NCBI GenBank assembly: GCA_014084085.1 | Contig: NPFB01000003.1 | Location: forward strand, 256,586-320,585 | Source of the DNA: Hondaea fermentalgiana | Taxonomy: Eukaryota > Sar > Bigyra > Thraustochytrida > Thraustochytriidae | Direction: 5' to 3' | DNA length: 64,000 bases | In this document: in pieces, positions 47,497 through 55,183 of the stretch | Numbering within the stretch: position 1 is the stretch's first letter | Layout of the letters: every line of letters begins with the position of its first letter | Made by a program: the position numbers and the translations under genes | The notes under the pieces: model-generated | Seen by the model: the letters and a program-made list of their open reading frames with translations, nothing else | Told to the model about the DNA's origin: nothing | Databases searched by the model: none

Positions 47497-47999
47497 GGCG
47501 CCCGGAGCTGCGATTTTCAAACCGGGTCCGCGCCTCGGTCTCCCATGCAGCACCGGCCTCCGCGCCGGCGACGGAGAGGTCGACCTGCGTCCCGCGCGAG
47601 TCTCCCCGCGTCTGCTCTCGCTCCCGCTCCCGCTCCCGCGCCGCGCGCCGGCCGGCCGCGACTCCGCGCGCGCAGACCCGCGTCGCGCGCGTAGGGGTTT
47701 GTTTGTTTGCTCCCCGGGGCAGGCCCCGCTTTCCTCGTTCGCTTGTCTCGCGTATGCGGTGCTAAACCCAGATAGGCCCTTTGGAGAGCAGGATAGGCCG
47801 CTTCGAAAGTTGGTGGACTCCACGAGGAGCCGCAGGACCGCGCAGACAGACCCAGCCAGTGACTGCCTGCCGCGCGCGCACGCGTGGACGCGGGCGAGCG
47901 AGCGGGGCCGGCGCTGCGTTCGCGGCCGCGGTCGCGTTTGCGCTCGGGCGCACGGCCGATCGTCGGGTGCCGAGCGCAGGCTGCGGCGCGCCGGTGAGC
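47497..47999. other. Divergent promoter region (Doa10 / RPA49)
   Basis: About 500 bases of GC-rich sequence between divergent start codons; presumed bidirectional promoter. No gene supported. Confidence 0.45.
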
Positions 48000-50180
48000 A
48001 TGGCCAAGATGGAGGACCTCGAGGCCCGCAAGCGCAAGCGGACCCCGGGCAGCGCGGGCGACAGCGCCAAGAAGGCCGCCAAGAGGGCGAAGAAGCTGGC
48101 AGGCCGTGCCGCCGAGGCGTCGGTCGGCGGCGATGCTAAGGCTTCGTCGCGCGGGAAAGCCAAGGCGGAAAAGACCTCCGTCAAGAAGGAGGAAAAGAAG
48201 AAGAAGAAGAAGTCGAAGGCGAACGGCGCAGCCAGCGCTCGCGACCTCGACGACAGCGACGACAGCGACAGCGAAAGCGACAAGTTGAAACGCATGCAGC
48301 ATGATGACAGCAGCAACAGCGGCAGTGGCAGCGACAGCGGTAGCGGCAGTGGCAGTGGCAGTGACAGCGACAGCGATGGCGAGAAGACGCCGAAGCAGAA
48401 GACGCTTGCGTCTGCTTTGAAGAAGCCCAAACCCGGTGCTGATGCCGACAAGGCCGCGAAGCGCAGAGTCTCCTTCAACACGACCGCAAAGACCCACATT
48501 TTGGGCGCCAACAAGGATGACGAGGACAGCAGCAGTAGTGGAAGCGACAGCGAAAGCGATGCTGGGAGTCACAGCAGCAGCAACAGCAGCAGCAGCGGCA
48601 GCGACAGCGGCAGCAGTAGTGACGAAGATGCTCGCAAAACAAGCAACGGACACGCATCAGGCAAGGCCAAAGCAGCTGCTAAATCGTCCAAGAAGCGAGC
48701 TCAGCCCAGTGCGCTGGCGGCATTGGAAGAGGAAGCAGAAAGTGATGACAGCGATAGCAGCGACGACGACGACGACGACGATGACACAAACGGCGTCGAG
48801 AAGAAACGCGCAGGGCGATCATCAACAACTGCAAAGAATGACAGCGAAGAAGAGGAAGAGGAAGAGGAGGAGGAAGAGGAGGAAGAATCATCCGCTTCGG
48901 ACATGGATGCCGGGCAGCCACTTGTGTCGGCGAAACCCTTTCGACGAGCCAAATTCAAAACGGAGGTCGGCTCCTCACGGTGCGTGCTCGCTACCTTTCC
49001 GCAAGGCCAGGCTCCTGACGAAAGCAAGTCATTTGGACTCTTCAAGACCAAGCGCACGCAGGAACGCGTGCTGTATAGCCGTGGCGACGGCGTCGAAATG
49101 GAGGGTCGCGAGGGCGAACTCTCTGGACGTCTGCGTCGGTACCTGGCCTTCCGCTTCAATCCGGCCACGGGCGAGGCCATTCTGTTGAACACTGATACCT
49201 CCTCGCAATGCCCTATTTCGGTGCATAACACTGTGCGCAAGCTACCCATGCCCAACGTTCGCGTTTTCACAGAAGACCCCGAAGACGGAAGCCTTTCTGT
49301 CGCGCAGCAGCGCCGACGTGCGCTCATCGAGACTTTTGGCGCTGCCAAACGCCGCAAGGACGCCGCTGCCGTGGATCTGAATCGCATCTCCAGCGGAGCT
49401 GTCACCTCAGGCGAGGCTGTGCGCGCCATGCTCAAGGAAAAAGCCAAAGAGAACCCTGTTCTTGGAGGAGAGGACGCCGACGCCGCAAGTCGCAAACATC
49501 TCTTGCCGCCATTCCACGCCGAGGCAGAGCGCCCGGAACAAGTGTTTTTGCTGCAGGACATGGTCTCCAAGAACGAGCTTCGCGCACTGAAAAAGCCCGT
49601 GGAGGAGCTTGTCAAGGCTGCGCAACGGGCAGGCTCATCGGCCGAGTTTGCCGCCCAAGATCGCTTCGGTACCTTTGTGCGCTCTCACTTGGAACGCATC
49701 TCTGCAGGCGGCATGAACAAGAAGGCGCAAAAGGCTGTCGCTTGCGCTGCGCTCTACATGCAGTACCTCATCAACTTTTCCAAGCTCCACCGCATCATCA
49801 GGCCTCGTTTGCAACAGAAACTTGGGTCTGTGTTGGGGGGCGCGCCCTACGAAGTTTCCGGTGCCATTCTTTCAACCTTTGCGGAACCCGAAATTGCGAC
49901 CGGGTCTATGAACCGAACCAAGTTGCACCAGGACCGCCTCTCTCTTCACATTCTTGCGCTCGCATTGATCCTCTGCGGCTGTGTCATCGACTATCGAAGG
50001 GTCAAGATGCTTGCCGAGGATCTTTCACAAACGCCCTCTTGGGTATTCGAGTATGCCGCTCAGCTCGGCACGCGCACCAAGACGGACAGCAGCGCCAGCC
50101 TTCCTGATGGCAAGAAGGCGCGCAAAATTGTCCTCGAGGTCCCCTTACGCTTTCCGCGCAAGATGAAACGGGCTCGATAG
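48000..50180 (+). CDS. POLR1E/RPA49-like: RNA polymerase I subunit A49 (POLR1E) with acidic N-terminal extension
   Basis: A 726-residue protein, longer than the usual 400-450. Residues 1-300 are an extension of Lys-rich segments alternating with Ser/Asp and Glu runs (nucleolar-protein style, like Nopp140). The conserved part begins at about 305. It includes a beta-rich, A49-like dimerisation module (about 305-430), the RRALIETFGAAKRRKDA linker, the HLLPPFHAEAERPEQVFLL block and the C-terminal tandem winged helix (about 520-700), which has the ALYMQYLINFSKLHRIIRP and KLHQDRLSLHILALALILCG helices typical of A49. In the family A49 with A34.5 stimulates elongation and is needed for rDNA transcription. 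The only ATG upstream is at 48000. Confidence 0.85.
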   Translation: MAKMEDLEARKRKRTPGSAGDSAKKAAKRAKKLAGRAAEASVGGDAKASSRGKAKAEKTSVKKEEKKKKKKSKANGAASARDLDDSDDSDSESDKLKRMQHDDSSNSGSGSDSGSGSGSGSDSDSDGEKTPKQKTLASALKKPKPGADADKAAKRRVSFNTTAKTHILGANKDDEDSSSSGSDSESDAGSHSSSNSSSSGSDSGSSSDEDARKTSNGHASGKAKAAAKSSKKRAQPSALAALEEEAESDDSDSSDDDDDDDDTNGVEKKRAGRSSTTAKNDSEEEEEEEEEEEEEESSASDMDAGQPLVSAKPFRRAKFKTEVGSSRCVLATFPQGQAPDESKSFGLFKTKRTQERVLYSRGDGVEMEGREGELSGRLRRYLAFRFNPATGEAILLNTDTSSQCPISVHNTVRKLPMPNVRVFTEDPEDGSLSVAQQRRRALIETFGAAKRRKDAAAVDLNRISSGAVTSGEAVRAMLKEKAKENPVLGGEDADAASRKHLLPPFHAEAERPEQVFLLQDMVSKNELRALKKPVEELVKAAQRAGSSAEFAAQDRFGTFVRSHLERISAGGMNKKAQKAVACAALYMQYLINFSKLHRIIRPRLQQKLGSVLGGAPYEVSGAILSTFAEPEIATGSMNRTKLHQDRLSLHILALALILCGCVIDYRRVKMLAEDLSQTPSWVFEYAAQLGTRTKTDSSASLPDGKKARKIVLEVPLRFPRKMKRAR

Positions 50181-50390
50181 TCGTGAGGTGGCTCGCGCCT
50201 CCCTCACTATCCTTGAGCGTTTAGTAGACGGTCGTTGTGTCTCCTCCTTGTGATTCGGGGCATACCCTAGGCACACACACTCTTTCCTTCTCTTTTCAAA
50301 AGTACACCTACACAATAGAATTTACGAGTTATCTCTCTCCCAAGGGTTCCATCCATTGGCGATCGCTCGATCGTGACACTTGTCCAAGCA
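50181..50390. other. Convergent intergenic region
   Basis: About 210 bases between the A49 stop and the stop of the next minus-strand gene; short T/C-rich tract. No gene. Confidence 0.5.
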
Positions 50391-51329
50391 CTATCTGTGC
50401 TTGACTTTGCAACGTGCTCGCAACATTCGTGCGCGCATGACCGCGCACGTAAATCGCCATCTTCGAAATGCCTGAAAAAGCGCTATGTGCCACTGACGTG
50501 CAAGCAACCCTCCAATGACGTCCGATTTTTGGAGATCACTTGGTGACGCGAGCGCGTCGTGAAACGCCGAAATGCTCGCGTCTGATCGTGGTGACGTTGG
50601 AGGTGGAGAAAACCTGCTTTCATGGGCTGACCCTGATGAAACCAATGCGTCTGGATCAGGTCTCGGATCAGGTCCTGGACTTGGTCCTCGCAGTGATTTC
50701 GCTCTTGAAGTTGGTGGGAAAAGGTCCTCATGTGTCACTTGGATTTGATCGTCGCAACCTTTTCTTGTACGAATAGCGTTGTTGTCAATGTGGCGTGGCA
50801 CTTGTATGCTTGCTACCTCTGACTTTTGGCCTTGGTACTTGTGGTCATATACAATTCTTTCAGCTGTCGTACTCGTTGTGGCCGTCGTGTTCATAGCGGA
50901 TTCGTGTGATGACGAAGAGCCGCGTCTTTTCAAGCATTTCTTCTCGCGTTTTTCCAAGCGTTTTTCCCTGCATTTCTCCTTGCGTTTCTCTGCCACAAAC
51001 GCAACCCATGCACGGAAATATGCTTCCCTTCGTCTCTTTCGGGAATAAGCCTTGATGCGACGCGCTGCTGGCGCCGCTCGGGCGCGCCACCTCTTGCGAG
51101 CCTCGACGCGTCGCCGCCACGTTTCGAACCAGCGTCGCGTGCGTAGGGTATCAAGTTTCGTGCGCCAGGCGCCTACAGCCCACCGCTCACCGCTGCTCAT
51201 CAGGTCTTGACGGCCGGTCGAGAGCCCAAGCGCTGCACTTCCTAGCGAAGCGCCCAGTGCCGCTCCCAGCGCCGATGCCCGTGGCCCGCCTGAGAGCGCC
51301 GCCATGCGGAGAGCCGCTGCGGTCTCCAT
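50391..51329 (-). CDS. Trp/Arg-rich protein with Sfi1-like motifs
   Basis: A 312-residue protein. The N-terminus is an Ala/Gly/Leu-rich stretch. Residues about 50-125 and the C-terminal 30 residues carry repeats in which an aromatic residue is followed by paired Trp/Arg (RRWFETWRRRVEARKRWRA, AYFRAWVAFVAEKRK, FQAFRRWRFTCAVMRARM). This pattern is like Sfi1 repeats, which bind centrin (known for the Sfi1 family). The middle is disordered and rich in Ser, Pro and Asp. The family assignment is tentative because few repeats are present. It is 93 bases downstream of the armadillo gene on the same strand. Confidence 0.5.
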   Translation of the reverse strand: METAAALRMAALSGGPRASALGAALGASLGSAALGLSTGRQDLMSSGERWAVGAWRTKLDTLRTRRWFETWRRRVEARKRWRARAAPAARRIKAYSRKRRREAYFRAWVAFVAEKRKEKCREKRLEKREKKCLKRRGSSSSHESAMNTTATTSTTAERIVYDHKYQGQKSEVASIQVPRHIDNNAIRTRKGCDDQIQVTHEDLFPPTSRAKSLRGPSPGPDPRPDPDALVSSGSAHESRFSPPPTSPRSDASISAFHDALASPSDLQKSDVIGGLLARQWHIALFQAFRRWRFTCAVMRARMLRARCKVKHR

Positions 51330-51422
51330 CGCGGCTTCGAGCAAGGGTTCGCTTTTTGCTTTTGGGGGCCGAACGCGGCCGAACGAAACAATTCCTCTTC
51401 TTTTGTCTCTTGCGAGCGCCTT

Positions 51423-53093
51423 TTATGATGACCACACCATCTCGAGGTACATATTCACGATAGAGTCTGTGAACGATGCAATTGGTGGCATGAGCGTCTG
51501 CATCGCTTGCATGACGTGACCTCGGTTATCTTCCGTGCTGGATGCGAGGTTCGCTAGACCCTTGGCGGCGCCTCGGTGCATTTGAAGGCCGACATTCACG
51601 GCGGGCTCGGCGAGAATGAGACACAAGTGTCGAGTACATCCGTATCGAATGAGCTGCATCTTGTTGGATTCTTTGACACTCAGTGCGGCAATAATTTTCA
51701 CCAAAGCGAGACTCTCTTCGCTCCCTGGAGCGGCCTGCGATGCAGCAGACATGATCGAAGGAATGAATTGCTTCATATCGTTGTGCTCATCGTTTTGAGC
51801 ACGCTGCAACAGTGCCTCGCTTGTCGTTTTCCGAACAAATAGAGAAGACGATGCAGTAAGCGCTTCCGCGAGAACCTCCGTGGGACACGGATGCCGAGCA
51901 TTCAAACAGGCAAGCTCAAAGGCCGCGAGCGCGCGGGAAGTATCCTCTGCTGTCATGCCAGTCTGAGAACGCTTGCCCTCCTGCAAGAAGGCGTGGCGAG
52001 CAATCTCGGTCTCTTCCACAATCTGTACGAGAAGGCTGAACCCCCCGTGTAATAGAACGACTTGCGCTTCGCTGTCTTGATTCTCAAGGCACTTCGCCAA
52101 GAGGTTCGTGACGCCTATATGCACATCTGGAGTATCAAAGTGCGTCACAGCTCTTGAGAGCGCGTTGACAATGCGTGGACCATCAAGCAGCGCAAGCTCG
52201 TGAAAAGAGGTCTCGCCGCATTCACGTCCAAGTGCATCGAGAGCCATTTTGGCCACTGCTGACGCCGAGGCCTCTTCGAGCATGTTGAGTGACTCCACCA
52301 CAGATGCAGAGCCTGTGTCAATTTTTTCCTCAGGTCGCCCATGAGACTGTGTCGGCTTCAAAAGAGACCGGGTATACTTTGCAGATGCGGTGCTGGCATG
52401 CGATAGCTCCCATAGTGCAGAAGTGGCGAGCGCCCTTGTCTCCTGGCAATCGGAGCGCGATAGTCGTGCGAGTGTGTTCGCTGCACCGGCTGCCTCCAAG
52501 GCCGCAACAGAGGATGGTTGTTGAAGACAGGCGGCAATGATAGTTGCGCAGTGCTGCTGCATCTTTTGATCCCGCGTCTCGCGTCCAAGTCCACACAGCA
52601 GCTTGCCGTAAAGGGTACCATCAAGTGGGGGCACGGTCGAGTCCCTGGCCTCTACAGCTTTGCAAAGCGTTGCGCATGTTTTTTCGACAAGCGACTGATC
52701 TTCAGCGGCGAGCATTTCAAGGAGAACTAGCATCGGGCCTTCCGCGAGTCCTTTCTTTTGCTCGAGACTTGCTTCAATTGCAAGGAGTGTATATCGTTGA
52801 AAGTAGCGCCATCGCGTTAATACTTGGGCAATATCTGTCTGAGCGACCGGTGGAAGCTCCTTTTCCAGCACCACGGTGATCTTGTCGCCATCCACTAAGA
52901 CATCGCCCACAAGCAATCGACTTGGCAAGAGGTATCCATTTGCATCCTGAAGAGCGTGCGCTGCGAGAGGGGGAGCGCGTGGGTGAAGCGAAGCGTACTG
53001 TGTCTCAATGTCGTGTCGAAGTTCTCCGAGTGTCGTGCTGCGGTCGCAGCTTGTCACAAAGCGCGTGTCGAATAGATGCACGTGAATTTTCAT
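51423..53093 (-). CDS. Armadillo-repeat protein with ubiquitin-like N-terminus
   Basis: A 556-residue protein. Residues 1-80 (MKIHVHLFDTRFVT, TTLGELRHDIETQY, LPPVAQ) have the strand-strand-helix pattern of a ubiquitin-like fold. From about 90 to 550 the sequence is alpha-solenoid, with repeated helices and armadillo-like phrases such as AANTLARLSRSDCQETRALATSALWELS, ALLDGPRIVNAL and GAAKGLANLAS. Armadillo proteins act as protein-binding scaffolds, so no enzymatic role is implied. The family is unknown. The ATG at 53093 begins the ubiquitin-like strand directly, which supports the start. Confidence 0.75.
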   Translation of the reverse strand: MKIHVHLFDTRFVTSCDRSTTLGELRHDIETQYASLHPRAPPLAAHALQDANGYLLPSRLLVGDVLVDGDKITVVLEKELPPVAQTDIAQVLTRWRYFQRYTLLAIEASLEQKKGLAEGPMLVLLEMLAAEDQSLVEKTCATLCKAVEARDSTVPPLDGTLYGKLLCGLGRETRDQKMQQHCATIIAACLQQPSSVAALEAAGAANTLARLSRSDCQETRALATSALWELSHASTASAKYTRSLLKPTQSHGRPEEKIDTGSASVVESLNMLEEASASAVAKMALDALGRECGETSFHELALLDGPRIVNALSRAVTHFDTPDVHIGVTNLLAKCLENQDSEAQVVLLHGGFSLLVQIVEETEIARHAFLQEGKRSQTGMTAEDTSRALAAFELACLNARHPCPTEVLAEALTASSSLFVRKTTSEALLQRAQNDEHNDMKQFIPSIMSAASQAAPGSEESLALVKIIAALSVKESNKMQLIRYGCTRHLCLILAEPAVNVGLQMHRGAAKGLANLASSTEDNRGHVMQAMQTLMPPIASFTDSIVNMYLEMVWSS

Positions 53094-53631
53094 CTTTAGT
53101 TCTCGAAGAAGCGAGTCTCCAGCAATAAGAAGTGAACCGGGATCTGTGAGAGAGTCTCAGAATCTGCTGCGTGGCCACCACTTCTTCAAGACCGAGAGCT
53201 ACACACACAGAGAGAGAGAAAGCTGCTCCGGGCTCGCCGGGCCTGACAATGTCTGACCCGGATGAACTCCGAATCAACTTCTCTCCCCCTGTCTCGCCCT
53301 CTCTTTCTCTCTCTCTCTCTCCTCTCCACTTATGCGCTGCGCACGCTTGGCTGGGCCGCCGGCCGCCGAGAAGACCCTCGCGAAAGCAAGGATATCCTAC
53401 GACTCAACGGACCTTTCAAGCCAAGGTGAGGCGCTTTTCGCCGCTAACTTCGTCATCACAGTTCAAGGGTTTTAGAAGTAAGTAGCCAGAGAATGCGCGC
53501 GGCAGCGGCGGCGGCGAAGGGGGAAACAAATCAGGTACCAACGTCGCTTGGTCGCCCGCTCGGTGGCTGGCAGCGCGCCCAAAGCTGACTGACTGACTGA
53601 CTGCCCGGTCCTACTGCTCCTCGCGGGGAGC
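53094..53631. other. Divergent promoter region (armadillo / coiled-coil gene)
   Basis: Contains a CT-rich tract at about 53305-53330 (TTTCTCTCTCTCTC) and GACTGACTGACT near 53587-53600. No gene supported. Confidence 0.45.
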
Positions 53632-54786
53632 ATGGCTCAGCCACGACCGGAAGGCCTGTATTGGCACGCAGCGCGGGAGCTGTGCGCCGCTGCGCTCGAG
53701 TGCCGAGATCGCGCGCGAAGCAGACCAAGACCGCTACCGACGAGCGTCCTGCAGCACCTGCAGAGCGAGTTGTGGTCGGCGTGCGAAGATGCTGCGCTCC
53801 ATGGCGAGCTTGGGGTTGACACTGCTTCTCACAGCGCGCGCGCTCTCTTACTCATGTTTGAGTTTATCATGGATCATGTCGAGCACGTCGAGCGCGAGCG
53901 TGATCGTGCACATGAAGACCTGCAGAGCGCGATTTCTGCGATGAAAAAGTGGCGGGCGCGGGAGGAGATGCAACAACGCAAAGTTACAGAATTGAAGGCG
54001 GCTCTTCGGACCGAGTCCACTGGTGCATCGGCGCTGGAAGAAGAGGTTTCGTGTCTGCGCGAAGAGCTGCAGAGATTGCGATCTGAGCTCGAGCAACAGG
54101 CACGAATTGCCGCAGCGACTCATTTACATGCCTCTCGAGCATCGAAAGGACCTATATTTCCTGTTCCTCCTTCATTTGCAAGCGACGCCCCTTCAGAAAC
54201 GGCGAACACGAGGCAGGTGCGAAGCGAGTCAGCACCAGTTCGGCATGGCCGCGGTATGAGAAGTGTTTCATTCGACGAAGACCACACCAAGTGCGATGGC
54301 GGAGATACGAGTTTATCGTTTGAAAGCGCAAGTATTGGATTTGGAGATGCGAGCATTTCCTTTGACAGCGCGAGCGTTCTCGATTGTAAGCTTGACGAAG
54401 GTGATGACATCCAAATGTCGAGGAAATCTACACACTCCAATCGCAAGACACGGACACGTCATGCAAGCTACCTTGATGGGTCAAGATCAATTTGTGAGAC
54501 CAAATCTTGTGGACACGTCGACCGCGTCGAAGACGATACTTATTGTAGCCACGGGCTACCTGTTAAAATTGATGCTCAAGGTTGGCCGACGTGGGCTGAG
54601 GAAGATTATTCAGACTTGAATCAAGATCAAAATCAAGATCAAGATCAGGATCACGATTGTGAACGAGATCGAGAGCGGGCTCAGAGTCAAGGCATTCTTC
54701 ATACAAGAGCGCAGATCCCCTCCGAGGACGATGAGATAGCAGCTGCGGTTCGTTCTCGTATGCAAAGAATTCTGTCGATTGGATGA
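53632..54786 (+). CDS. Protein with coiled coil and Ser-rich repeats, function unknown
   Basis: A 384-residue protein. Residues about 10-85 are helical. A coiled coil with ERERDRAHEDLQ and EEVSCLREELQRLRSELEQQ runs to about 165. The rest is disordered, with short Ser/Phe repeats (SLSFESASIGFGDASISFDSASV, about 222-245) and a polar Asp/Gln tract near 325-345 (NQDQNQDQDQDHD). No family is recognised. The ATG at 53632 is the first of the frame. It lies divergently from the armadillo gene and convergently with ABCF. Confidence 0.65.
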   Translation: MAQPRPEGLYWHAARELCAAALECRDRARSRPRPLPTSVLQHLQSELWSACEDAALHGELGVDTASHSARALLLMFEFIMDHVEHVERERDRAHEDLQSAISAMKKWRAREEMQQRKVTELKAALRTESTGASALEEEVSCLREELQRLRSELEQQARIAAATHLHASRASKGPIFPVPPSFASDAPSETANTRQVRSESAPVRHGRGMRSVSFDEDHTKCDGGDTSLSFESASIGFGDASISFDSASVLDCKLDEGDDIQMSRKSTHSNRKTRTRHASYLDGSRSICETKSCGHVDRVEDDTYCSHGLPVKIDAQGWPTWAEEDYSDLNQDQNQDQDQDHDCERDRERAQSQGILHTRAQIPSEDDEIAAAVRSRMQRILSIG

Positions 54787-55183
54787 AAAGTCGATGTCAC
54801 CAGAAGTGAGTCCTTTGCGTTCATGTACAGTTTGGATCGGAGTATTCGGGTGTTTTGAATGTGTTGTGTTCTCGTTCACGTCCGCAACAGCCACAGCAAC
54901 AGCCACAGCAACAGCGAATATGTAAGGGAGCCGAGTCGTTATTTCTTTTCTCAGTGGCGGAAACAAGAGTTAGCTCAGCTTTTCATCATTGCAAGAAAAG
55001 ATGTACGTGAGTCCTGCCGATTGGTCCAGGGTCTTTCGATGAAAATAGGAATATGACTCTGAAGCTTTTCTTTTCTTTTCTTTTCCCTGTGAGTGTATAT
55101 GTAAAAGAGGAATGTCTCGTTCCGAAAAGAGAAAAAACGTAAACGCATGGCAAACGTGGAAGGTAGCCATGGCGACAGGCAAT
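54787..55183. other. Convergent intergenic region with CAACAGCCA repeats
   Basis: About 400 bases between the stop of the coiled-coil gene and the stop of the ABCF gene. Short CAACAGCCACAG repeats near 54886-54912. No gene supported. Confidence 0.4.
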
